Part shown: in pieces, positions 47,260 through 58,663 of the stretch
Numbering within the stretch: the first letter of the stretch is position 1
How the letters are laid out: every line of letters begins with the position of its first letter
Source of the DNA: Ictalurus punctatus
Lineage: Eukaryota; Chordata; Actinopteri; Siluriformes; Ictaluridae
Length of the DNA: 64,000 nt
Assembly (NCBI RefSeq): GCF_001660625.3
Contig: NC_030416.2
Span: forward strand, 11,181,068 to 11,245,067
Direction: 5' to 3'
The notes under the pieces: model-generated
What the model was told of the DNA's origin: nothing
Databases searched by the model: none
The model's input: the letters and a program-made list of their open reading frames with translations, nothing else
Made by a program: the position numbers and the translations under genes

Positions 47260-50200
47260 TCTGATGTCTTGTAATTTTCTTCAGGTATACTGTAAAAGGA
47301 AAGGTTTCAAAACATTTACATTTTGCAAGTCATTTGGTCAATATGTTTTTGAGCAAGTGCAAATAGTGTACATACAGGTATATTTACACAAGGTAAGAAG
47401 AAATGTAAGATTTACTGCCTTTGAATATTTTGGCATCCTTTATAAAATGAGCATTATAATAAAAAAATAAAAATAAAAAAAACCCACAAAATTATAAATG
47501 TTGGTGTTATATTAAACAAATCGTGATACTGTATAGTTTTCTTTAAAAAATATTTTTAAAAGAAAAAAATGTAAGTAAAAGAAGAAAGTTATGAGGTTGT
47601 GATTTGATCCCAAAAAGCCATGCTGTGTGTGGTGCCCTTTGATGGACTGGCAACTAAGCCAGTGTGTATTTCTACCTTGTCTCAGAAGTCAAAAGCCCCT
47701 ACTTAGACCTAGACTCAGTGGCTATCATGGTTAGATATTACACAGTTAGAACAAACGCAAAACAGAGCAATACCCAAAGTCTCCTCTTGTGAAGCTACAC
47801 AGCTGTCATATCATGTGAATTCTGTTTTCTCCTTAATTTTGTCATCAGTGCAAGCCCAAATGCCTGAATTGTGATTTAGCTGGTGACTAATGACCAATTT
47901 ACAGTAAAGCCGACACACCTTGCAGTCCCAAACTGTCTGTGTGTGTGTGTGTGTGTGTGCATGTGCGCACGTTTATGTACAAGCGTGTGTGTGTGCATGT
48001 GGGGGGGCATAAGGTATTGCAGTTCCTTTGTAACAAATATATAAATATTTGCTGATGTACTGTCCGTATACACACAGGTAGCAGTTAATTTTAATACCAC
48101 AAAAACCCTGAACACATTCTTCTTATGGACTGTAAGGAAGCTTTTCTAAATCAGAGTTCCACAATGGAGTCTAAATGTTTCTGTTGCTTCTCCATTATCA
48201 AAACTATCTACATAACAGGTATTTCTAACATTAATATTCTAATGTGTATTAGTTCTATTCTAGTCATTGTGTATTATTTCAAAATTGTTGTTGCTTATAT
48301 ATTGGGGCTATTTTATCATGTCCCTTCAGACCCATTTTTTTTTTTTTTTACTTACTTTATCTTTATTATTCTTAAACTCTTAACAAATAAGACTAAAAAC
48401 AAATGTTTATGTAAAACGTTATGTTTTTTTGTTTGTTTGTTTTGCTTTAACAGAATTATAATGCTCTTTGTATCACAGGAAGTTAAATCTTTAAGTTGTT
48501 TCTTAGTCTATTAGTAGTTTTGAAATAATTTTGTGCAGGTACAAATCTCATATATGTGGAAGGAAAGGAAGAATATGAGTTTTTTGTGTGCATCTTGTAA
48601 ACTTTTAAACTTTTTTTTTTTTTCATCCACCAAACCTAATGTGGCATATCAGTGACCTTATTAAACTGTAATTCTGGTAAAGGCCTACTTTCCCTACCTT
48701 GTTTTATCAGTGGCTGTTCTTCATCAGGTTTCAGAAGGTGGCTTGGGCTTGGGCTTCCTCTTTAACTTTTTTAATCACAGAAAGTAGGCACTAAATGTAG
48801 GCACTAAATGTAAATGTAATAGGATAATTCTTTCTCTTTTTTAAATATTGGATGTTGTATTTGCCTATAGTTCTATAGTGCCATTTTTTAGTCCTGACAA
48901 GATATCACCCTCATTACAAGGCAACAATTAGAAACAATACAGGGAACAAAAGAAAAAAAAACAACTGAACATAATAGGAAACGCAAATAATGTGAATTCA
49001 TCACTTTCTGCACACCATTACAGAAAGATTTGTCATTACACAGCTGCTATAGTTAGTTTTTTGAAGATGGGGCAACAGCATGAAAATCCATGTAGAAAGT
49101 ATTTTTTTATATTCTGCAAGCAACAAATCACACTGAAAAGTAGAATTATGCTCTGAAAATGATCTGAAATAAATACAGATTTTCAGTTAAATGCCGTGTT
49201 TAGTTTTATTTATATGCCAAATGTCGTGATGTCCACAGTGATGTATGCTTACTTATTTTTCATTTGTTTTTACAAGATGTATTTTGTATTTTTAAATATA
49301 CTGTGCATGTGTTGAAATATATGTGAATTTCGAAATAAATACAAAATAGTGGGTATGAAACCACAGATTCTACACAAATCTGTAGCCCTAATATTCTAAT
49401 TACAATGCATTCTAAACTTATCTATTATACGTAGATTATCCAAAATCTACATTTGTCATTTGAATGAGGAATACTGAATCAAATATGTTAAAATCAGTGA
49501 AAGTTTACAATCACTGTTTAACAAAGATGCTGTAGACTGAATGGTGACAGTTTTATGTTCTAGTCTAGTAATCTATTGTTGTAGACAGATAGCACAGCTA
49601 TCCAATACTTTTATGATGGGGGGATAACAATTTTTGCAGTACTTCTGTCATGCCAGCCAAGTGTAGTCATTATTTAATATAGTGTGTAGGATTTTTTTGT
49701 TAAAGAAATCATTTAATTTAATCATTTATGCATATAACACATTTACATTGTGAGCAAAACTCTATGCCATACATTGAAAATGCAGTAACATCCTTTATTT
49801 ACATTGCTATCTCCAAAATACCTTATCCTTTTAGTCACTGCTTTAATCAAGACAGTCAAAACTTAACAAATTTTGTGAAAGACACGGAAGTCTAAATTTG
49901 TGTCTTTATTTAATTATTTTTCCTCTCAATCCTTTAGAAGTACCCAATACAATAAGGTCCAATATAATCTGTAGACAACTGAGCGGAATTTGTTTTAAAA
50001 ATCACCAAATCGTACTATAACAGAGTATTTTTTCAACAGTTTTCTTCAATACATTTACCTCTGGCTGTACTGCACATTTTCCACATTACATGCATGTGAG
50101 ATACAGCATCTATAGTATAATGTAGTACAAAAATACCACAATAAAATGAAGCTCAGAATATCGTTATTGTTAGGAAAGCTTCTGGACAAAAAAGAAGAAA

Positions 50201-50690
50201 AACCCCAAAGATTTGGATTTGATTCCACACACCAAATATGATTCGCCTCACACAAGAGAAATTAATTTTGCAATGGAGTTTTTCAGTTAGTGAGACAGGG
50301 TTCAGCTATTTATTTTACCTTTAGTTTGAATTTCTTTGGTCAGAATTGAACTTTGAAATTAGAGCCTGAAATGCATGTAAAACATGTAGTTGGGGGAAAA
50401 AAGTCATTAAAAAATACTAGAATACCTTCCCTCTTTGTGAGTTTGGATGCCACATTTGGTTGACAATACTTTCATGCTTTGAAGAATTACCTGTAAGATG
50501 TCAGTAAGTCAATAAGTGAAGAGTTCTGTACTAGTTTTAATTGATTTGAAATGCTATCAAGATTTCAATATTTATCTTTTTTTAGTAATCAATAGACTAA
50601 TCAATTATCGACTGATGTGGTTCATGCTGTTAAAGTGGTAATCAACATATCCTACTGTAAACTTATAATAATTATTTTTTTTAAAGCACT
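47260..50690. other. Spacer with no recognised gene
   Basis: AT-rich. A GT microsatellite lies at 47937-47960 on the plus strand. The frames present are short and low-complexity. Confidence 0.5.
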
Positions 50691-50699
50691 AATGTTGTT

Positions 50700-51430
50700 T
50701 GGGTTTTCTGGTCTTTGGCTTCCTCTTTGCCGGAGACACATGAGGACTTTCTAACAATTTGGTACTATTTATTTATGTCCTAATTGCTTAATGTTATTTT
50801 AATTGTTTATGTTCACTTTTAAGTGTATTTATGTGTAGAGGCATTAAGGTGTGCAAGCTTCTGTATCTTAGTGACCTTTGGTCTTCTCTACTTTCTTGTC
50901 AGTCATGTTTACGGTCTTTTCAGAAAAGGCCGCTTCCTCCTGCATTAGCATTCAGCTCTTCTAGTCTAGGCTGCATGCCTGTGTGTGTTTTGTGGACACA
51001 GATTGAATTCTGTATATCAGAACACCTAACTTCTTCAGCTAACTTCATATAAAAGTTGTAGCTAAGCAGCACTGACTATACACTCCATAACCATTATGTG
51101 GTTATGTTTATATAAACCCAGTTTAGGAACAAAGAAATGTCTGTGTGAATAATCAGTGGACTCACTATATTGCCGCTTTATCTGTCACTTCATAGGAATT
51201 AAAGTTTTCCAGAGGACGGACGTCACCCGCTCTGAGAAGAGGACGAGGAAGTGAATATTTACTTAAACATGGACTGAAGTGCAATGATTAGGGCACATGA
51301 TAAGAAGAGTGTGCACAATTCCACATTTCTGACTGACAGCTGTGAAGAAGAGAAAGATATTTTCTCTATATATTTCTTTAAATATTTCTGCATGAATGAT
51401 TAAAACATGAATAGGAGGTGTCAAAATCTG
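50700..51430 (+). other. Paralogous copy of the gene 1 3' flank
   Basis: Aligns by eye with about 3420-4250 (for example GGTCTTTTCAGAAAAG, CTTCAGCTAACTTCATATAAA, AACCCAGTTTAGGAA and CCACATTTCTGACTG). This places the right edge of the gene 2 unit near 51.4 kb. Confidence 0.75.
51196..51291 (+). CDS. Candidate alternative terminal exon, copy 2
   Basis: After CTTCATAG a phase-0 frame reads ELKFSRGRTSPALRRGRGS and then 12 codons to TAG. The shared 14-codon core with 4002-4076 has four synonymous and one replacement change. Exon 10 of gene 2 ends in phase 0, so splicing to this exon in place of exon 11 would keep the frame and replace the IIYSDV ITIM with a basic tail. Transcript evidence is needed. 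Confidence 0.45.
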   Translation, partial: ELKFSRGRTSPALRRGRGSEYLLKHGLKCND

Positions 51431-52071
51431 TGGATCAGAATGCAATAGTTATATAATTTTCCCTGTACATATCAGATACCGGGGCTCATATCAGATACCT
51501 GGGCTCATCCGGGATACAATGGAATTTGACCTTTAAAAATGAGGGAGCCAGGAATAACAACATAACAAAGTCAACCCCCAGGCAAGAGTCAAAAACCCAG
51601 AACAGCTGTCAGAATATCGAGGTGTGGATATCGAATATAGAATAGTGAATATAGAATATATCTTCTTCCTCTTCAGATATGGCCGCCGCTCAGTGATGTC
51701 ATCCTGGGAGGTGGGAGCAAGGCAGGCTAGGGCAGGCTGGAAACTCCGGTTCACTTATGTAGTGATTTGTGGGAACAATAATTAATTAATTTCATGTAAA
51801 ATGACTGATTTTTACTTTTCACCTCAAGTTTAGTCTTGCAAGTTATTCTATACTCTATATAGTGTTGTTGAGCTGAAAGGAGCTTCATATTTCTATTCAC
51901 ACTGATGAGCAATGTCCATTAGTCTGAAGAATATTGTTTGAAAGGCCACTGATCCGCTTTCACCTGCTTTCTGACAGATCTGATGCATCTGCATTTAATG
52001 CTTTGATTATTTTCCCTGTACTTCATATGAGATACAGATCAATAAAAATACAAAATAAAAGTTTTTTAAAA

Positions 52072-52142
<71 letters not shown>

Positions 52143-52150
52143 CACACATG

Positions 52151-52239
<89 letters not shown>

Positions 52240-53298
52240 GTGTTTTGTGTAAATGTGGAAATAATTATAAAAATAGTTATTAATCTGCCAGGCTGTTCTA
52301 TACTCTGTATAGTGATATTGAACTGAAAGTGCATACATGGCCAGATAATGGGCAGTATCCATTAATGTGACTAATATTATTTAAAAAGATCACTTCCTCT
52401 GCTTTCTGCGGACCCTTGCTGATGACATGCCCACTTAAAAAAAAATCCATACTCACGACTTATTAATGTGTGGGAGCAAGATCCTAATGAGTGAGAATGA
52501 GAGCATTACTTTGAGGGAGTGATCAAATTAAGTGCAGCCACATATTAATAAGGTGTGATCATTGTGTTGTGCCTAATAAATGTATACATGAGTGAACAAC
52601 ATGGCACATTTGCCTCCCATTGTGTGTTTTTTTTTTACACCATCTTTGAATTTGTACAGTAGGTGAAAATTGAAGCCAGAGTCTGTGCAGTAGCTACAGC
52701 TTGCACACATTGGTTGTGGACACTCCAGTTCTTCATGTTGGAAGTGCACACAGTAACAGGGATATTCCAAGTGCCAAAATGTCATGTGAACCATGCTAGC
52801 TCGTAGTTATAACATTATATCATACATTATATGAAATGATAGTTATATCATTATTAAATCATATGTAGAACATTTTGCTAAATTGTAGTTGTATAAATTC
52901 TTAAGTATAAATATTTTACTGTTGACAGTAAAAGATTTTAGAGCATTAATAGCTGCTAGCTACTGTAGTGTACCAACTAAATATATACTGGTAAGCAGCA
53001 GGCATAATTTACACTCAATACAATAGGCTATATTTTTTTAGGGGGAAAAAATCTGCTCTCAGTGTTTCATCTAGATCTGACACTTGAAGTGCACTCTTTT
53101 ATGCTCCACTTATTCTGTTGGTGGTGTATGTTTAAAAATGAGTGACTGGATAACCTAAATGAACAGGATGTTCACGTAATTTTTCAATGTGACATGACTT
53201 GGGCAATTTTGATATCCAAACCTCATCTAACTAGTAAGCTAATTTTATTCTCTTCCCTTTAAGGTGCTTCAGTTCGCCAGTGTTATCTAGCAGCTACA
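51431..53298. other. Spacer with no recognised gene
   Basis: Dominated by two long AT microsatellites; otherwise AT-rich, with no frame of note. Confidence 0.5.
52077..52232. repeat. Two (AT)n microsatellites
   Basis: AT runs at 52077-52132 and 52153-52232 are separated by a short CA-containing spacer. They create spurious Tyr-Ile reading frames. Confidence 0.97.
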
Positions 53299-53793
53299 GT
53301 GGGGCCCAAAAGTCACATTGAAAATTCAGGATTTGCTTTTATTTCAAATTGGAAATAAAAAGAAGGTTTTAGATTTTTTAAACATTTAAAACAACATTTA
53401 ATATTCAGGATTCTGCACTGTTTCTAGGTCCCTATTTAAATGTAAGCAAATTTGTGATATTGACCATGCTTTGTACAAAAGGTCAGATTTTCCTCATGTC
53501 CAATCTCTTCTATTGAATCACTTGTTCAGATGACACTCTGATGGATTTGATCGAAAATGGATCATTAGATTGTGGAGTCTGTGCCAGCGCGAGTTCACAC
53601 TGTGATTAAAGCAAAAAGGAACATACCAAATATTAAGAAACTCTGAAATTCATGTCAATATTTCAAAGATTCTATTTTTCACTCAGGTTGTTGTCAGTAA
53701 TATAATTTTGATGAAAATGGTTGTATTAAATTAGAACAGATTGCAAGATAGAAGCATTTTCACTAGTGCTCTCAGACTTTAGTACCCCACTGG
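53299..53793. mobile_element. Tc1/mariner-like MITE, complete
   Basis: About 495 bp with terminal inverted repeats: CAGTGGGGCCCAAAAGTC at the left and GACTTTAGTACCCCACTG at the right. TA precedes the left end; the right flank reads GA, so one target base may have mutated. No transposase frame. A related fragment lies at 14463-14700 in the opposite orientation. Confidence 0.8.
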
Positions 53794-53799
53794 ATCTAA

Positions 53800-54172
53800 C
53801 TAGTTTACAAGCTAGTCTAGTCATCAAAATGAGCCACACACACCAAAAATCTACAAAACCTCACTGCCCAGCATCCCACATGTACCCATGATTGATAATA
53901 CTGGGCTCTTATATCTCTTATCTGATTAGGAAAATATGTGTCTTCTCATCCTCTGTGTCTTGCTCTTCCTCTTTCTCTCTGTAGTCATGCTCCATTGTCT
54001 TTTGTTTCCCTGAGGAAATGAGTTACTCTATATAACTGACACAATACAAAGAACTGGTTGGATAATTCCTCGGATGTGTTTTTTTATTATTATTATTACC
54101 ACGCCGAGTGTGGACTCAAACATTCATGATATGTCGGTTTACAGTGAAAACTCTCTTTCTCTCTCTCTGTGT

Positions 54173-54261
<89 letters not shown>

Positions 54262-55090
54262 GCCGCGCTTCACCTCCAGGAACCAACAGAGGGAAGCAGC
54301 AGCAGACAGTGAGATCAGTGAAGCAGACAGTGAGACAATGAAACCTCAACTGCCCAGAATCTTCCAGGTTGGTTAAACTGTTACTTAAGGCCAGTCCATG
54401 ACTCAGCCCTTCGTCACAAGTATAGTAGTGCGTCCCAAATGGCACACTTGTGTACTATTCTATGCCATTTTGTAATATAAATAGTGTGATTAGTGTGTTC
54501 ACACAGAAAAATCCGCAAAAACAAAGTCCACTTTAAGTTCCCGGATTTAACCGAAAAAATCAAAGTGTGGAATGATGGACACTTCATGCACTAAACGGTT
54601 ACAGCTTTCCGTAGGTAGCGGATGGGGAGGGGTTATATCAAGCTCAGATGCTTAACGAAAAAAAAAAATGCTTACATTGCCAGCAGCCATAGCCACAACC
54701 ACAACTTACTAAGTTGATTTTAAATTGTGCAAGCAAAATTCACCTTCAGAGACTATTACACCTCCATCTGATGGTGATGACCAGTCAATCTATCAAAAGC
54801 AAGCAGTGATTTTCATTTGGTTTGCAGCTGGGTCCATACTGATCTGTCCCATAACAGTGTGTTGACAGATGTGTAGGTCTCTTCTCTCAAAGGTCAAAGG
54901 TTGATGAATTATCCTGTGTTTGTATCCTCAGACTGGCTACTGTATATGATTTCAATTGAGCTGTCAACTGTAGTGCTACCATACAAGATCCATTAACTGA
55001 GTTCCAGAAGAAGCAAAGTGCACAGAATAGAGGTGTAAGTGCAATTTTTATTTATTTATTTTATTTATTTATTTATTTTTATTTTATTTT
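53800..55090. other. Spacer with no recognised gene
   Basis: Holds a long GT microsatellite (54170-54256). Nothing else is recognised. Confidence 0.5.
54170..54256. repeat. (GT)n microsatellite
   Basis: About 43 GT units, giving poly-Cys/Val frames on one strand and His/Thr on the other. Confidence 0.97.
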
Positions 55091-55250
55091 TTCTGAGTTG
55101 GTTAGGTGTTCACGGAAGAGGTGGGTCTTTAGCTGTTTTTTGAAGATGGTGAGAGATTCTGCAGTCCAGATTGAGATTGGATGTTCATTCCACCACTGAG
55201 GAACAGTTAGCGTGAAGGTTCTGGAAAGGGACCTTGCTTACATTGAATAT
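55090..55250. repeat. Widespread fish interspersed repeat
   Basis: GAGGTGGGTCTTTAGCTGTTTTTTGAAGATGG and CATTCCACCACTGAGGAACA are the same family as 23340-24440 and 62690-62930. Confidence 0.55.
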
Positions 55251-55569
55251 TCTCCATATATTATTATACGTGATAATAACGTGATATTGTGATTGGGTAA
55301 AACTGTCTTTGACCAGTAAAAAACACTGTCTGATCAGTGACTGTAACTGGCAAATACACAATTTTGAGCAAAAGTATTCTACATATTGTTTCTAGATGAG
55401 CAATGCAGTTAATTTCACAACTATAAAAAACCACAAATAAATTAAAATTCCAAGATGTTAATTAAATGTGAGTGTATTCTTCAACAATCCAACATGTATA
55501 GTGACAATCAGAAGCCTCTAGACCTGATCTGAGAGACTTGTATGACATCTATGAGTATAATGTTGTCTT

Positions 55570-55712
55570 ATTGTATACGATGTTGAATACAATTAGAATG
55601 AGCGATTTTTTTAGTTGAATGAATGAATGAAACTCATCATCTGACAACTGAATGTGACAATGTGGGACACACCAGTGCAGGATTACTGTACTCTGATAGT
55701 TTTCCCTGTAGC
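55570..55712 (+). pseudogene. Relic of an Ig-unit 5' flank
   Basis: Resembles 16265-16425 upstream of gene 2 (TTGTATACGATGTTGA, GTGCAGGATTACT and CTCTGATAGTTTTCCCTGTAG) but is more diverged than the flank of gene 3, and it ends where other repeats begin. It marks a further broken copy or a partial duplication of the promoter region. Confidence 0.55.
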
Positions 55713-55911
55713 AGCGCCGGTCCTAGCCCATTTGGTGCTCTAACACACATTTCTCGTGCTCAATAATATTTTATCTACTTCAATAATAAAGATAATAAAG
55801 TAAAACAAAATAAAAAAAATAAGTAGTCATCATGGATAGGCACTGTCACAATTTCCCCTCGCGCTAAGCATGCAGCACGCTCTGAAGAGCAAGCATGCGC
55901 TTCCAGGTTTT

Positions 55912-56303
55912 CAGTGACACTGACTTTGTTTACTTTCTACATGTGCATTTGTTGTGATTTTTGTCCTGTCTCTGCCCCTGTATTGTCATTGGTTGTTTCC
56001 CTTATGTGTCATCCTTAGTCTCAGCTGTTTTGTGTTCACCCTTGATTACGTTTGTCATTTAAAACCCTCCTGTCTCTGTGTACTTCGCAAAGTATTCATG
56101 AGTTTTCAGTATACCAAGCGTTTGTTCCTTGTTTCATGTGTTATAGTTATGATCTTGTTCTCGCCCTCGTTCTTTGATTCTGTTTTGCCTTGTTTATGCC
56201 CTTTTGCCATTCGCCTGACCCATTGCCTGTTTTTGACCACGCTATTGTCTCAGGTTTTGGATTTGTCTGCTACTCTAATAAAGCTCTTATTTGCGTGAAA
56301 GAC
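55912..56303 (+). mobile_element. Gypsy-type LTR, plus strand
   Basis: Same family as 34056-34540 in opposite orientation: TTTGTTTACTTTCTACATGTGC at the start, a TTGTCATTGGTTG CCAAT region, GGATTTGTCTGCTACTCTAATAAAGC near the end with AATAAA at about 56276. No coding region adjoins it. Confidence 0.7.
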
Positions 56304-56309
56304 AAAACC

Positions 56310-57360
56310 ACAAAAAATTATATGAACACAAATTATTATCCCTTATTATATGTTCAATACAAAGCAAGTGCTAAGATTTTTAAATGACAAAAAAGAACCT
56401 TTATAATAAACATAAATAACAATACAAAAACAATAAATATTAGTAATAATCATTTTTATTATCTAAATATATTAGGGGATATAATTGTACGCCTGGGGTG
56501 GGGTTTGTTGTTGGCATAAATTATCAGGGTGTGTGACTTCATCAACTGAACAGGTTTGAACTTTTTAGTAACGCAAGTCAAACATTCAGATACTGCACAT
56601 CTATAACAGCATCTTATTATTAAAGCAAAAATCAGTCCGTGGTGTGCTTAACCATTAGTTTTTTTTAAGAGTTTGACAAAAGTCAACTAATCCCGGTCTT
56701 CATCGTAAATCCATTACCTAAATAATTTAACACCAAAAAAATGGCAAATGATATAGAAATTGTAAAAATCGTATTTTTTTCACGCTTTGCCCCTTCTTCT
56801 TTTTTTCGTTTTTTCGAAAATGATCTCCTAATGGTTTTTGTTGCTTCATTTTGCATCTCAACTAACAATCTTGATTGCTACTGCCGGTAATAAATCAGCA
56901 GCATTGGCCTAAAATTTACGCCACGATCGATACTGTCCATAATGCCATAAATCACTGACACTCATACACAGTTCACAATCACACAGACACACCAGCGGTG
57001 GTGATGTACTTTTTAATTTTGTTAAAAGATTTTTTTTTTTTTTTAACATCAGTGACGAGTGTCCTGTTGCACTTAATAGAGTGGTACAGGGATGATGGCA
57101 TTTTTTTTTACCGGAACCTGAATGTTAGCATCGTACTGGTTCCCTCAACATAGGCATTTGGACTGTCGCAAAAAATAAGCTTACAATAGCCTACTAACAC
57201 ATTTTTTCCATCAAGATAATTTTCACAAATGAACACAACTTTTATGAAGTTTGAAGCCTACAGTATTTATTTTGCAAACTGATTTTTAAGTATGTATATT
57301 TACATTTTGGCATGCATACTTAAAATTCTAGTATGCATACTTATTTTTCAAGTATGCATA
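56310..57360. other. Spacer with no recognised gene
   Basis: AT-rich, with poly-T tracts. No coding frame or named repeat was recognised. Confidence 0.45.
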
Positions 57361-57364
57361 TAAA

Positions 57365-57601
57365 CTTTGTGCGCTTAGTGGTTAGCACGTTCGCCTCACA
57401 CCTCCGGGGTTCGAGTCCCACCGGGGCCATGTGTGTGCGGAGTTTGCATGTTCTCCCCGTGCTGCGGGGGTTTCCCCCAGTCCAAAGACATGCATGGTAG
57501 GCTGATTGGTGTGTCTAAAGTGTCCGTAGTGTATGAATGGGTGTGTGAGTGTGTATGTGATTGTGCCCTGTGATGGATTGGCACCCTGTCCAGAGTGACA
57601 C
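57365..57601 (+). mobile_element. tRNA-derived SINE, 3' truncated
   Basis: A-box-like GCGCTTAGTGGTTAGCACG and a perfect B box GGTTCGAGTCC, then a body with TTCTCCCCGTGCTGC and GTAGGCTGATTGGTG. It breaks off at CACCCTGTCCAG, where a Tc1-like end begins. Confidence 0.85.
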
Positions 57602-57602
57602 T

Positions 57603-57843
57603 TTTGGCCCAATTTGGACATTTTCACTTAGGGGTGTACTCACTTTTGTTGCCAGAAGTTTAGACATTAATGGCTGTGTGTTGAGTTATTTTGAGGGGAC
57701 AGCAAATTTACAGTTACACAAGCTGTACACTCACTACTTTACATTATAGCACAGTGTCATTTCTTCAATGTTGTCACATGAAAAGTTATAATCAAATATT
57801 TACAAAAACGTGAGGGGGTGTACTCATTTTTGTGAGATACTGT
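57603..57843. mobile_element. Tc1-like element end
   Basis: CACTTAGGGGTGTACTCACTTTTGTTGCC and the terminal GGGGTGTACTCATTTTTGTGAGATACTGTA are the familiar 3' part of a Tc1-type repeat. No transposase remains. Confidence 0.75.
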
Positions 57844-57996
57844 AGATAATCATTATACCTGGTCTCCTCCAATAAGGTGGGGTTGGAGTTGGGGAGCGTG
57901 CCACATGATAGGGGAGGCTTGGGGGGCTTTAGTTAGAAAAGGTTGAGAACCGCTGTGTTAATCGGATTCAGTGGGCGGCGGCGCCCCAAATATGCT

Positions 57997-58276
57997 GATT
58001 AAAGGCGGAACTTGAATGTGACGATCTGAGATAAACCGGTGCAGGATTACTCTGATAGTTTCCCCTGTAGGCTGTTCACTCCTGCATGTGTGCTTTAATG
58101 ACGCTGTTTACAGACCTGCTGTCTCGTCTGCTTACTTAGTTATCTTCTCCAGTCGTTTGCTTTCTAGCTCGACTCTAATCGGCACTATTCGGTTTCACAT
58201 CGGGTGATTAATCAGCACAGATCTTTCTGTAGAGACGCTTATTGAGAAGCAGTGGTGGAGCTCCGGATCTCTCCTG
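57997..58276 (+). promoter_or_regulatory. Conserved 5' flank of gene 3
   Basis: Near-identical to 16350-16629. TGATTAATCA lies at 58205-58214, again 72 bases before the ATG. Likely core promoter and 5' UTR. Confidence 0.5.
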
Positions 58277-58325
58277 ATGGATTTACACGCTGTGTGCTGC
58301 TCTCTGCTTCTGCTGTCATGTACAG
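58277..58325 (+). CDS. Gene 3 exon 1: signal peptide
   Basis: Identical in protein to gene 2 exon 1 (MDLHAVCCSLLLLSCT), same GTGAAC donor and phase 1. Confidence 0.87.
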
Positions 58326-58510
58326 GTGAACACTATATTCTTCCTATATCTGTGAAGATGAATACAGTGAGTAACTGCAGCGTGGCTTCCTGCAGCATAA
58401 TAGAAGAAATAAACATTACAGCGCAGTGCAGTTTACACAGTTTCCCTTCCTATAGCCACAAAGGGACTTGGTCTGAAACGTCCTGTATCTCTGGAAACTT
58501 TGCGTTTTTT

Positions 58511-58584
<74 letters not shown>

Positions 58585-58604
58585 GTATATACATGCTTTC
58601 TTAC

Positions 58605-58663
<59 letters not shown>

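Noticed and set aside
48125..48514. 129-codon hydrophobic plus-strand frame
   Set aside because: Phe/Ile-rich translation of T-rich DNA with no homology or splice signal; it looks like chance.
51934..52362. 130- and 98-codon frames rich in Tyr-Ile
   Set aside because: Produced by AT microsatellites; no start context, domain or splice support.
54074..54445. Frames of about 100 codons on both strands
   Set aside because: Created by a GT microsatellite.
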